Below, one piece after another: positions 25,583 to 32,567 of a stretch of DNA of 33,735 bases. Each line of letters begins with the position of its first letter. The first letter of the stretch is position 1. Under the pieces are notes generated by a model, which made no database searches, was not told the origin of the DNA, and worked only from the letters and a program-made list of their open reading frames with translations. The stretch comes from Candidatus Magasanikbacteria bacterium RIFOXYD12_FULL_33_17 (GTDB lineage: Bacteria; Patescibacteriota; Patescibacteriia; Magasanikbacterales; UBA922): positions 14,653 to 48,387 of the forward strand of contig MFRB01000100.1 of the NCBI GenBank assembly GCA_001783255.1, in the 5' to 3' direction. A program made the translations under genes and the position numbers.

Positions 25583-26728
25583 TCACTTCACCAACATCTC
25601 TAAAAATTCTCTAGCTGTTTTATCCCAATTGAATTTATCTTTTTGGGAGAAACAAACATTGTCTTTTTTATTTTTTATAACTTCTAGCAAAGAATTTTTT
25701 AATTCTATAATATTATGTGGATTAACCAACTTCACACCATCATCCACAATTTCTGACAAAGATGAACGGTTACTAGTAATAACAGGCACTTGCGAAATCA
25801 AAGCCTCCAAGACAGGAAAACCAAAACCTTCATACAAACTAGGATAAACAAATAGCTCAGCTAATTTGTAAAGAGCAGGTTTATCTTCAGCATCAACATA
25901 ACCAATATAATTGACTCCCCTAGTATTATCGATACTAGAGATTATTTTGTCATATTTCCAACCACGTGTACCAGCAATTACTAGATGTATCTTTTTATTT
26001 ATCAAATTTGATTTACGATAAGCATCTATAATAGACAAAATATTTTTACGAGGCTCAAGAGTACCTAAGAAAAAGATAAATTTCTCTGGTAAATTGTATT
26101 TACACTTTAATTTTTCTCTATCAATATTTTGTGACAAAAATTGTAAAAATTTTTTACTAATTCCTGGATACAAAACTTTGATAGAATTAGGATTAAGATG
26201 ATAGACATCTACTAAATCATTTTTGGTATTTTGCGATGGCGTAAAAACAAAATGAGCTTTGTGAACCTGTTGTCTAGTCTTGATAAGACTATGCCACAAT
26301 AACATTTTTTTACTAAAACAACTTGGTAAAAATTCAAAACTCAAATCATGCACAGTCAAAACATGTTTCGTATCTTTTGATAAATTGGTAAAATTAAAAT
26401 TTGGTGAAAACCAATAATCTAATCTATCTACTCTTGTGCTTGTTAATTTTTTATTTACCTGACTTTGCAATAATTTATCCAAATTAAAAATTTTTAATAA
26501 CAATAATATATTAAAGATCTTATTTGGAAATTTCGTAGCTACAAAATGAACATTCGCCTGTAGCCAATTTGGCAAACCATCTCTAACATCTTTGAAAGAA
26601 TTATAGAACAAAAAATAATTATTTTCTTTATCCAAAGCAAAAAGACTATCCAAAAGCTCATAAGTATACTCACCTACTCCTGTACGTTTTTTGTCAGTCA
26701 GACTACGGATGTCAATTGCAATATTCAT
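25583..26728 (-). CDS. Glycosyltransferase, GT4 family
   Basis: This 381-residue protein begins MNIAIDIRSLTDKKRTGVGE, a common GT4 start with a Gly-rich acceptor loop. Later landmarks are VLTVHDLSFEFLP, the second-domain start FIFFLGTLEPRKNILSIIDA, and the EX7E donor motif in PSLYEGFGFPVLEALISQVP. The frame is open a further 27 codons upstream, but that stretch has no family similarity. The Met at 26728 places the beta strand exactly at the N-terminus, so I chose it. It would act at the cytoplasmic face in surface-glycan assembly. It resembles the other GT4 genes at 23658-24767 and 26906-28021 only at the family motifs. Confidence 0.92.
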   Translation of the reverse strand: MNIAIDIRSLTDKKRTGVGEYTYELLDSLFALDKENNYFLFYNSFKDVRDGLPNWLQANVHFVATKFPNKIFNILLLLKIFNLDKLLQSQVNKKLTSTRVDRLDYWFSPNFNFTNLSKDTKHVLTVHDLSFEFLPSCFSKKMLLWHSLIKTRQQVHKAHFVFTPSQNTKNDLVDVYHLNPNSIKVLYPGISKKFLQFLSQNIDREKLKCKYNLPEKFIFFLGTLEPRKNILSIIDAYRKSNLINKKIHLVIAGTRGWKYDKIISSIDNTRGVNYIGYVDAEDKPALYKLAELFVYPSLYEGFGFPVLEALISQVPVITSNRSSLSEIVDDGVKLVNPHNIIELKNSLLEVIKNKKDNVCFSQKDKFNWDKTAREFLEMLVK

Positions 26729-26847
26729 ACTTAAAAATTCTTTGGTAGGTAAAAAATAAATAAAATGCGATGCTAAATAAAATTTTTTAGCAGTCAGCAG
26801 ACACAGCAAATTCAGCTTATTAATTATCTCAATTTTATCTCTATTGT

Positions 26848-26853
26848 ATTATA
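26848..26853 (-). promoter_or_regulatory. Possible internal promoter -10 in the glycan cluster
   Basis: A perfect TATAAT on the minus strand lies in the 177-base gap between two glycosyltransferase genes, with no convincing -35. Just downstream, 26820-26841 carries a 22-base string with two GAGATAA words that recurs almost exactly at 12523-12544. The rest of the gap shows no gene. Confidence 0.35.
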
Positions 26854-26905
26854 ATCTCGTTTTCTAGATTTTTACACAAATAAACAAAAAACTTTATAAA
26901 AAATA

Positions 26906-28021
26906 TTAAAGATCACAACGATTCATCTCAGACAAAAAATCAATATAATGTTTTTCCACATAATCCTTAATTCTTTCTTTGAACTTCTTTTCATCAAAAC
27001 GAATAACTTGTTCACGAATTTTGACACTATCCCAAGTATATTTATCAAAATTAATTACAGTATCAAAAAGCGTTTCCCAATCTTGTTTATAAAAAAACAA
27101 ACCACTTATACCAGGAACAACAGTCTCTGTCACACCACCAACACCATAAGCTATAACAGGACGTCCAGAGGCCATAGACTCTATTGGTGTAATACCAAAA
27201 TCTTCTACCTGAGGATGAATAAAAGCCTTAGCTTTACTCAAAATTTCTGATTTTTCTTTATCACTGATACGACCTAAAAATTCTATATTACCCTTGGCTA
27301 CTTTTTTCAAACTTTCCAAACCAGGGCCATCACCAAAAATTTTCAATTTAAAACCAAGACGATTGAAAGCTTGCACTACAAGATCAAAACGTTTGTAATT
27401 AACAATACGTCCACCAGTCACAAAATAATTACCAACTTCTTTACTAATAAAAAACTTATCCAAATCTACAGGAGGATAAATAACATCACTTTTACAACGG
27501 TAATACTTTTTTATTCTTTTCAAAACTGTGTGAGAATTAGCTATGAAATTATCCACTCTATCTACACTATTTTTGTCCCAAATACGCAATTTGTGGATAA
27601 GCCGAGGCAAAAATAATTTAATCAAAAAATTATATTTCAAATCTTGAATATATTCGTGTGTGTCAGACCAAAGATAACGAGTTGGTGTATGACAATAAGA
27701 AATATGTAAGCCATCCTCTTTGGTCAAAATTCCTTTTGCAAAAGCACTAGTTGAAGACAATACTACATCAAATTCACTCAAATCATGTTTTTCAGTAGCA
27801 ATTGGCATAAGTGGCAAATACCACTGATATTTGTTTTTAACAAAAGGTAACTTTGATAAAAATGATTCTCTGATATCAGCATTTACAAAACTATCTATTT
27901 TTTTCTTATCATGAAACAAAACAAAAATTGGCGCTTCAGGCCATATTTCATGAAACGATTGCAAAACTCTTTCAGCTCCCCCATCTTGTGAAAGATAATC
28001 ATGTACTAGTGCTATTTTCAT
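26906..28021 (-). CDS. Glycosyltransferase, GT4 family (WbaZ-like)
   Basis: This 371-residue protein begins MKIALVHDYLSQDGGAERVL, with the GGAE loop of GT4 enzymes. It has the SYCHTPTRYLWSDTHEYI segment typical of WbaZ/WcaC-like mannosyl or galactosyl transferases. The C-terminal domain begins NYFVTGGRIVNYKRFDLVV, and the EX7E motif is EDFGITPIE followed by SMASGRPVIAYGVGG. It is the second gene of the glycan cluster, after the initiating phosphotransferase and a 110-base repeat-bearing gap. Transfer of the second sugar onto the lipid carrier is a reasonable inference; sugar identity is not readable. Confidence 0.93.
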   Translation of the reverse strand: MKIALVHDYLSQDGGAERVLQSFHEIWPEAPIFVLFHDKKKIDSFVNADIRESFLSKLPFVKNKYQWYLPLMPIATEKHDLSEFDVVLSSTSAFAKGILTKEDGLHISYCHTPTRYLWSDTHEYIQDLKYNFLIKLFLPRLIHKLRIWDKNSVDRVDNFIANSHTVLKRIKKYYRCKSDVIYPPVDLDKFFISKEVGNYFVTGGRIVNYKRFDLVVQAFNRLGFKLKIFGDGPGLESLKKVAKGNIEFLGRISDKEKSEILSKAKAFIHPQVEDFGITPIESMASGRPVIAYGVGGVTETVVPGISGLFFYKQDWETLFDTVINFDKYTWDSVKIREQVIRFDEKKFKERIKDYVEKHYIDFLSEMNRCDL

Positions 28022-28035
28022 AATTCAAATTCTTG

Positions 28036-28130
28036 AAATGCTAGAAAGGCTGAAAATGCTTAAAAGGCTTTGTCCAAATTTACTATGTAAGCATTTCCAG
28101 CCTTTCTGGCATTTTAGGCCTTTCAGGCCT
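28036..28130. repeat. Imperfect 27-nt inverted repeat plus AGGCCT doublet between glycan genes
   Basis: The arms 28036-28062 and 28088-28114 are reverse complements at 25 of 27 positions (core GAAAGGCTG) around a 25-base loop. Next to them AGGCCT occurs at 28116-28121 and 28125-28130, separated by TTC. Together they fill almost all of the gap between the sugar phosphotransferase and the next glycosyltransferase. No T-run marks a terminator. Confidence 0.7.
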
Positions 28131-28131
28131 T

Positions 28132-29550
28132 TTAAAGTACTTTTCTCTTTCTAAAAATAATAAAAGGAGTCTTGATAAAAATAATAATGTCTAAATACAA
28201 ACTCCATTTTTCTATATAAAAAATATCCAATTTCATTTCTTCTTCAAACGACAAATCACTACGTCCAGAAATCTGTGATAATCCGGTAATACCAGGTTTC
28301 AAGACAAAGACATCAGGATATTTATCAGCATATTTCTCTACTTCTCTTGGTTGATGTGGACGTGGTCCGACAATACTCATTTCACCTTTCAAAACATTGA
28401 AAAATTGTGGCAACTCATCGATACTAACACGACGAATAAATTTACCAAAAGGTGTGACACGTGGATCATTTTCAATTTTGTAAATCGGTCCTTTTTTACT
28501 ATTATTTTTATTAATCAATTCTTTTTCTTTTTTCTCAGCCTCTTCACCAGATTTAACGAATTGACTGCCTGTACAATCTTGTTGATACATCGAACGAAAT
28601 TTCAAAGTAAAAAATTTTCTACCACGAATACCAACACGTTCATTTTTGTAAATAATCGGGCGACCAGTTTCTAGCAAAATAATCAAACTAGTCAAAAGCG
28701 TAATTGGACTAATAATAATCAAAATAATCACACTCATAATAATATCAAAAATTCTTTTGGAAATTCTACCCCAGCCATCAAGAGAGGTCTTTCTCAATTC
28801 CACAATTGGAATACCTGCAAGAGTAAAAACTGTCATATTGGTAGAATAAGTAGAAAAAACATCGGCTGAATATTTGAAAACGATATGATTTCTATCACAA
28901 AAATATTTCAATTGCAATGTTTCTTCTTCATTAGCACGAGGATTTACAAAAATAATTTCATTCAAATTTAAAGACTCTAATTCTTTACTTATTTTTTTGT
29001 CATAATTATCATAAACTTTGATAATCTTATAACCCAATCTTTTGTTATTTTGCAAAGTATCTACAATAATTTTACTAATACTTTCTGAACCAATCACTAC
29101 CACACGACGCAAACCAAAACCTAAACGATATAATATAGACTTCAAACCTCTCACCAAAAATCTACCAAAAATAACATAGACCATCGCAAAAATCCAACTA
29201 GAAACAATCAAAAATCTAGAATCAAACAAAGTACCAGAAAGAACAATATAAAGGGCCACAACAGACAGGCCAACAAAACAAGCTGAAATTACTTTGGCCA
29301 AATCCTTAGCAAAACGACGATTTGGATTGACAGAATAAAGACCAAGCAAAGCAAAAATAAAAATCCAAACAACAGCAAAAATACCAACAACATTCAAAAA
29401 ACCCCAAAGACTTATACCAAAAATAACTGGTTTCAAAGCTATAGCCCAATCACTAAAACGCAATGAATAGGCACTAAAACCAGCTAAAACAAGCATCAAA
29501 AAATCAATTGGTACTTGTAATAACATAAGTAAAATTTCCGAACGTTTCAT
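28132..29550 (-). CDS. Polyprenyl-phosphate sugar phosphotransferase (WbaP/bacterial sugar transferase family)
   Basis: This 472-residue protein has four to five N-terminal transmembrane segments (about 5-125), a Rossmann-like CoA-binding middle domain (RRVVVIGSESISKIIVDTLQ), a further membrane hairpin (IIMSVIILIIISPITLLTSL) and the catalytic domain. That domain has KNERVGIRGRKFFTLKFRSM, the Asp-Glu pair in RRVSIDELPQFFNVLKGEMS, and VGPRPHQPREVEKY then LKPGITGLSQISGR. These are the hallmarks of enzymes that transfer a sugar-1-phosphate to undecaprenyl phosphate and so start glycan synthesis. It is the first gene of the glycan cluster, behind a good promoter at 29577-29605, and is followed by three GT4 genes. 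Confidence 0.95.
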   Translation of the reverse strand: MKRSEILLMLLQVPIDFLMLVLAGFSAYSLRFSDWAIALKPVIFGISLWGFLNVVGIFAVVWIFIFALLGLYSVNPNRRFAKDLAKVISACFVGLSVVALYIVLSGTLFDSRFLIVSSWIFAMVYVIFGRFLVRGLKSILYRLGFGLRRVVVIGSESISKIIVDTLQNNKRLGYKIIKVYDNYDKKISKELESLNLNEIIFVNPRANEEETLQLKYFCDRNHIVFKYSADVFSTYSTNMTVFTLAGIPIVELRKTSLDGWGRISKRIFDIIMSVIILIIISPITLLTSLIILLETGRPIIYKNERVGIRGRKFFTLKFRSMYQQDCTGSQFVKSGEEAEKKEKELINKNNSKKGPIYKIENDPRVTPFGKFIRRVSIDELPQFFNVLKGEMSIVGPRPHQPREVEKYADKYPDVFVLKPGITGLSQISGRSDLSFEEEMKLDIFYIEKWSLYLDIIIFIKTPFIIFRKRKVL

Positions 29551-29576
29551 AGTTTATTTAGATAATAATTACTCTT

Positions 29577-29605
29577 ATGATAGCGTAAAAAAATGCTTTA
29601 GTCAA
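29577..29605 (-). promoter_or_regulatory. Promoter of the surface-glycan cluster
   Basis: On the minus strand TTGACT (29600-29605), a 17-base spacer and TATCAT (29577-29582) form a near-consensus vegetative promoter, 26 bases before the start codon of the sugar phosphotransferase. Confidence 0.75.
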
Positions 29606-29650
29606 ACAACAATAGACACTATCTTAATTTTAAATTCCTAAATTTTTAAC

Positions 29651-29679
29651 AAAAAACCACCTTGTTTATACAAGCTGGT
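29651..29679 (-). terminator. Terminator of the RNase P RNA gene
   Basis: On the minus strand ACCAGCTTGT, a 4-base loop and ACAAGGTGGT pair at 9 of 10 positions, followed by a T run. It starts 7 bases after the 3' arm of RNase P helix P1. Confidence 0.8.
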
Positions 29680-29760
29680 CTTAATTATTCATTCTACATT
29701 TATAAGCCGAATTCTGTACACCTGCGCTAAAGCTTCGGAGTACAAGTAATCTACTAAATA

Positions 29761-29820
29761 ACGTATGATTAACTTGTCAGCTAAAGCTTTAAGTATGCTT
29801 GACTTGTCAGCCAAAGCTTC
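29761..29820 (-). repeat. Tandem 30-nt duplication inside RNase P RNA (P19 site)
   Basis: Units 29761-29790 and 29791-29820 are head-to-tail and identical at 25 of 30 positions; both contain ACTTGTCAGC and AAAGCTT on the plus strand. A third CTAAAGCTTCGG word at 29727-29738 extends the series. They lie between the P18 region and CR-V. Confidence 0.85.
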
Positions 29821-30020
29821 AGCGTAGGCTGATGATCATTTATCTAGACCTATAATTGCTTATAGGCTCAAACGAGCTAACTTTTCGAAACGATAAATCG
29901 CAACGCTGCTCTTTCTTCAGATAGGGTTTACCACGGCATCTCATCACTAAGAGCCGAAGCTTGTAACCATTTGTCAATTGTGCAAATGATATCAAACTAC
30001 TTTTCACCTTTCCCTCACCC

Positions 30021-30040
30021 GCCGAAGCTTTAGCGAAGGC
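30021..30040. repeat. REP-like palindrome in RNase P helix P12
   Basis: This reads GCCGAAGCTT TAGCGAAGGC. The halves pair imperfectly (GCC/GGC, AAGCTT centre). I recall the word as a dispersed repeat in Patescibacteria. It lies between CR-III and the second insert at 30070-30089. Confidence 0.65.
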
Positions 30041-30069
30041 TGGGTCCGTGTTTGATACACGTATCCGCC

Positions 30070-30089
30070 TCCGCCAAGGCTCTGGCGGA
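30070..30089. repeat. TCCGCC hairpin repeat in RNase P helix P12
   Basis: TCCGCCA, a 6-base loop and TGGCGGA form a perfect 7-bp stem, next to a further TCCGCC at 30064-30069. It shares the TCCGCC/GGCGGA ends with the repeat at 31689-31724. Confidence 0.7.
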
Positions 30090-30265
30090 CGAAGTAGTAT
30101 TGTCTCTGTGGCACTTTCCCGCCCAATATTCTTACGAATAAAGAGGGTGGACGTTATCCACTACCTTTGTCTCCACTCTTCGAGAAGAGTGTTAGGAAGT
30201 TCGGACTTTCCTATTAGTCACAATTAAGTAACCAATCGATCACCAAATGTAAAATGAATAGGCTA

Positions 30266-30294
30266 AATATAGCAGAAAAAAGCTTTTTTGTCAA
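30266..30294 (-). promoter_or_regulatory. rnpB: Promoter of the RNase P RNA gene
   Basis: On the minus strand TTGACA (30289-30294), a spacer of exactly 17 bases and TATATT (30266-30271) form a near-consensus promoter. The -10 ends 6 bases before the P1 helix, which sets the 5' end of the RNA near 30260. The spacer itself is a palindrome (AAAAAGCTTTTT). Confidence 0.85.
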
Positions 30295-30305
30295 TGATAA
30301 AATCT

Positions 30306-31472
30306 TTATTCAAAAGAAAAACTGCCATAATGAGAAATAATATCATCATATATTTCTTCTCTAGTTTTTTCAGGATGCCTCAAGTTTACCATATAAGCAA
30401 CATCTTCTTCAATTTCGTGATATTCAGCCTCCACATCACCATAAATGAGACCTTGTATGGAATCTAAAAGACCCAGACTACTAGCTATAATATTATTTTG
30501 ACTACCTTCATAAATATCCAAATATAAAGAATTCAAAATCCAAAAATAAGATTTTTTATCATCTTTCTCTATACCAGTTGCAAAATCATCAAAACCATAC
30601 GACTTAGCAAGACGTACCATCGCTATTTTATCACCATAATTTATAGAAGCACATTGCAAAAGGTTAAAACCATCTTTATAATTATCTTCACGTAAATATC
30701 TCACACCTAAAGCTTCCAGATATTCACCAATTTCATCATAAAATTCTGTTGATCTTATTTTTTCTTCCAAAACATCATTGGATAATTTATTTAAGTTATT
30801 CCTATAATCCAAATTTTTCTGTTTTTCAGAATCAGAGACTTCTTCAAATAGATCATAAATTAAAACTAAAGGTTCTTTTTTACAATAATCATTGTATATC
30901 TCCAAGTTTGAATTTATTTCTTTAGTATATTTATCCAAAATATCTTGTGATACATAAGTATAAATAGACAAACAATCATCAGCTTTAACATTAAAAACAA
31001 AATTTTTCCCTGTATTTTGTTCAATATAAGAATAAATCAAATCTATATTTTGATTCAAAATTTCTTTAGAAAAAGAATCATAACAAGTATCATATACTAA
31101 ATTATTAGTTATGACATCCTTGTCGTCATCATTAAAAACGCCTTCACTAATTATATAATGATATTTTATAGAATTGTCCTCTGCTGTAATGTCAATGGTA
31201 GTAGTAAATTCATCCAAACGAGCAGGTAATTCAAAATCAATTTTCAACTTATCAACTAACCCCGCAATATATTCTTTATTTTCCTTTGAAGATATATTTT
31301 GTACATTACCTTCGTCTTTAGGTTTATTAGCCAAATACCAATAAAAAAAATAAATGCCAATTATAAACAAGAATACCAAAAATATTAAGAACTTAAATTT
31401 TCTTCCCCTTTTCTTTGAAGGTGTCCCCGTTTCTAAAATTTTATCTTCTGTAAGATTATTTTGGTATTCCAT
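30306..31472 (-). CDS. Membrane-anchored protein with TPR/Sel1-like region, function unknown
   Basis: This 388-residue protein has a Lys/Arg-rich cytoplasmic start, one transmembrane helix at about 25-45 (FLIFLVFLFIIGIYFFYWYL) and an outer region of about 340 residues. Around residues 250-320 there are helix pairs that read like TPR or Sel1 repeats (FYDEIGEYLEALGVRYLRED; YKDGFNLLQCASINYGDKIA). Four Cys occur in the outer part, including YDTCYDS and ADDCLS. The frame is open a further 32 codons, through the tRNA gene, so the Met at 31472 (MEYQNNLTEDK) is the credible start. It is flanked by tRNA-Leu upstream and rnpB downstream. I do not recognise the family. Confidence 0.75.
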   Translation of the reverse strand: MEYQNNLTEDKILETGTPSKKRGRKFKFLIFLVFLFIIGIYFFYWYLANKPKDEGNVQNISSKENKEYIAGLVDKLKIDFELPARLDEFTTTIDITAEDNSIKYHYIISEGVFNDDDKDVITNNLVYDTCYDSFSKEILNQNIDLIYSYIEQNTGKNFVFNVKADDCLSIYTYVSQDILDKYTKEINSNLEIYNDYCKKEPLVLIYDLFEEVSDSEKQKNLDYRNNLNKLSNDVLEEKIRSTEFYDEIGEYLEALGVRYLREDNYKDGFNLLQCASINYGDKIAMVRLAKSYGFDDFATGIEKDDKKSYFWILNSLYLDIYEGSQNNIIASSLGLLDSIQGLIYGDVEAEYHEIEEDVAYMVNLRHPEKTREEIYDDIISHYGSFSFE

Positions 31473-31522
31473 AGAACATACTATTAATCTAAAAAGATCC
31501 CAAGCAATCCTTATTTTTATAG

Positions 31523-31604
31523 TGTCGAAGGGGGGACTCGAACCCCCACGCCCTTGCGAGCCTAACACCTCAAGCTAGTGTGTATACCATTCCACCACTC
31601 CGAC
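31523..31604 (-). tRNA. tRNA-Leu, anticodon GAG
   Basis: On the minus strand the acceptor arm GTCGGAG pairs with CTTCGAC. The anticodon stem CTAGC/GTTAG holds the 7-base loop TTGAGGT, which gives anticodon GAG. A long variable arm (GGCTCGCAAGGGC) marks a class II tRNA, and the T arm GGGGGTTCGAGTCCCCC is perfect. The discriminator is A, as expected for Leu. CCA is not encoded. Confidence 0.95.
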
Positions 31605-31610
31605 GTTTAA

Positions 31611-31688
31611 AAGACACTGATTGCACTGATTTTTTTAGATTACACAGAAAATTTTATCAGTGTAATCTTTTTTAATCCGTGTAACTTG
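31611..31688. repeat. Interleaved CACTGATT / GATTACAC / GTGTAATC repeats next to tRNA-Leu
   Basis: CACTGATT occurs twice on the plus strand near 31615-31630. AGATTACAC and GTGTAATCT then form a 9-bp stem around a 14-base loop, with a T run on the plus-strand side, and a related AATCCGTGTAA follows. No plus-strand gene would need a terminator. It resembles a dispersed intergenic repeat. Confidence 0.6.
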
Positions 31689-31724
31689 TCCGCCGTAGTT
31701 CTATGAAATAAGAACGAAGGAGGA
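31689..31724. repeat. REP-like inverted repeat after the DAG-kinase-like gene
   Basis: Arms TCCGCCGTAGTTCT (31689-31702) and AGAACGAAGGAGGA (31711-31724) pair at 11 of 14 positions around an 8-base loop. The TCCGCC end and AACGAAGG words relate it to the inserts in RNase P RNA. It begins 7 bases after the stop at 31731. Confidence 0.65.
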
Positions 31725-31730
31725 TCAGTG

Positions 31731-32492
31731 TCAAAATTTTCTATCACGACCAACAATCATTTCAATTCTACTTTTTGCAAGTTTTATTTTTACTTTTATT
31801 TCTTTAGAAATATTACCATCTGTTTCTACTACAAAAGGCTTACGACTAGAAACAATAATCTCTTCAAACGGGAAAATACTTGGTTCCTCAAATTGTTCTT
31901 TCTTGAAAACACCTTTTTTGACAATAGGTCGTAAAAAAGCTTCAAGTTTACCATCCTGAGGATGAACTACATATTTTTTTCCACCTTTTGACCAAACAAA
32001 AGGTTTCAAATTACAAACTACTAATTCCATTTTTTTGCCTCTACTAGCTACTTTGAAACTTTCATCATATTCTATCTGAATATCACTTGGTGGTATATGT
32101 AATTGTGAAATAAAATAACGGTTATTGAGCCAGCCAACATCCAAATATAATTTTCTTCTTTTGGCTAAAACATCACAGGCATCTATACCAACAGGTAAAC
32201 CTAAAACTTCCGCAATACTATTTTCTGAACCAACAGGTAAAAAACCATAAATAACCCGACAAGAAGCCGCGCGCGAAAGGACATGACCAAAAGTTACATC
32301 GTTTCCAACTACTACGATTGTCTTAGCACCTTTTCTTATTTCATCTTCAATCAACATTTCACAATTGGTATAACGCTGTAGCCGAATGATTTTGCCAGCG
32401 ATACCATAATCTGTCAATCTGGTTTCCATGGCTTTGATAAGAGAATCGTATCTTTTGTTCTTTAAAAAATTGTCATAGAGATAGACATACAT
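31731..32492 (-). CDS. Divergent diacylglycerol-kinase-like (DAGK_cat fold) protein
   Basis: This 253-residue protein follows the layout of the DAGK/sphingosine-kinase catalytic fold: an alpha/beta N-terminal half with nucleotide-binding loops, then a beta-sandwich C-terminal half. The loop equivalent to GGDGT reads GNDVT (63-67). The second loop, usually PLGTGND, reads PVGSENS (86-92) and is followed by IAEVLGLP, as in true members. In the family these enzymes phosphorylate lipids or related alcohols with ATP. The altered first motif makes activity uncertain. It is about 50 residues shorter than typical DgkB. It lies downstream of the bactofilin gene, with a hairpin (TCCGTCCT/AGGACGGA, 32512-32544) in the gap. 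Confidence 0.72.
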   Translation of the reverse strand: MYVYLYDNFLKNKRYDSLIKAMETRLTDYGIAGKIIRLQRYTNCEMLIEDEIRKGAKTIVVVGNDVTFGHVLSRAASCRVIYGFLPVGSENSIAEVLGLPVGIDACDVLAKRRKLYLDVGWLNNRYFISQLHIPPSDIQIEYDESFKVASRGKKMELVVCNLKPFVWSKGGKKYVVHPQDGKLEAFLRPIVKKGVFKKEQFEEPSIFPFEEIIVSSRKPFVVETDGNISKEIKVKIKLAKSRIEMIVGRDRKF

Positions 32493-32511
32493 AAAGAAGA
32501 TCTTCCATTAG

Positions 32512-32544
32512 TCCGTCCTATATATGACATTAGGTAAGGACGGA
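32512..32544. repeat. 8-bp hairpin in the bactofilin/DAGK-like intergenic gap
   Basis: TCCGTCCT (32512-32519) and AGGACGGA (32537-32544) are exact reverse complements around 17 bases. It lies in the leader of the DAGK-like gene, with no T run. It may be a leader hairpin or processing site. Confidence 0.5.
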
Positions 32545-32567
32545 TTTAAACAAAAAACTAACAACAA

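Larger units (their letters stand above)
29686..30260 (-). ncRNA. rnpB: RNase P RNA, bacterial type A, enlarged by repeat insertions
   Basis: This is the catalytic RNA that matures tRNA 5' ends. On the minus strand the conserved blocks come in order: CR-I AGGAAAGTCCGAAC; P8 GTGGATAACGTCCAC; CR-II GTGCCACAGAGA; CR-III GGAAAGGTGAAAAG; CR-IV GATGCCGTGGTAAACCC; the P18 region TTTGAGCC to GGTCTAGATAAATG; and CR-V ACAGAATTCGGCTTAT. CCGAA of CR-I can pair with TTCGG of CR-V, where E. coli has CCGGG/CCCGG. The ends form a 16-bp P1 (30245-30260 with 29686-29701, one G-U). At about 575 nt it is far longer than the usual 350-400, because the P12 region (about 30012-30095) and the P19 site (about 29719-29834) carry palindromic repeats. 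It has its own promoter and terminator and explains this 750-base stretch without protein genes. Confidence 0.95.

Noticed and set aside
25527..25586. Longer transposase start overlapping the glycosyltransferase stop
   Set aside because: The extension has no family similarity and runs through the 25-nt repeat; the Met at 25526 has a strong AGGGGG 8 bases upstream.
26729..26809. 27-codon N-terminal extension of the middle glycosyltransferase
   Set aside because: GT4 proteins begin directly with the MNIAIDIR-type strand, and the extension is unlike the family.
29701..30260. CRISPR-like array, because of repeated AAGCTT words
   Set aside because: Repeats are irregular, there are no uniform spacers or cas genes, and the region matches RNase P RNA from end to end.
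31473..31568. N-terminal extension of the 388-residue membrane protein
   Set aside because: It would be translated from the tRNA-Leu gene; the Met at 31472 gives a normal signal-anchor protein.
31354..31578. Plus-strand reading frame of 74 codons across tRNA-Leu
   Set aside because: It translates the antisense of the tRNA (a GGLEPPRPCEPNTSS-type ending is a classic false product of tRNA genes) and overlaps a real gene.
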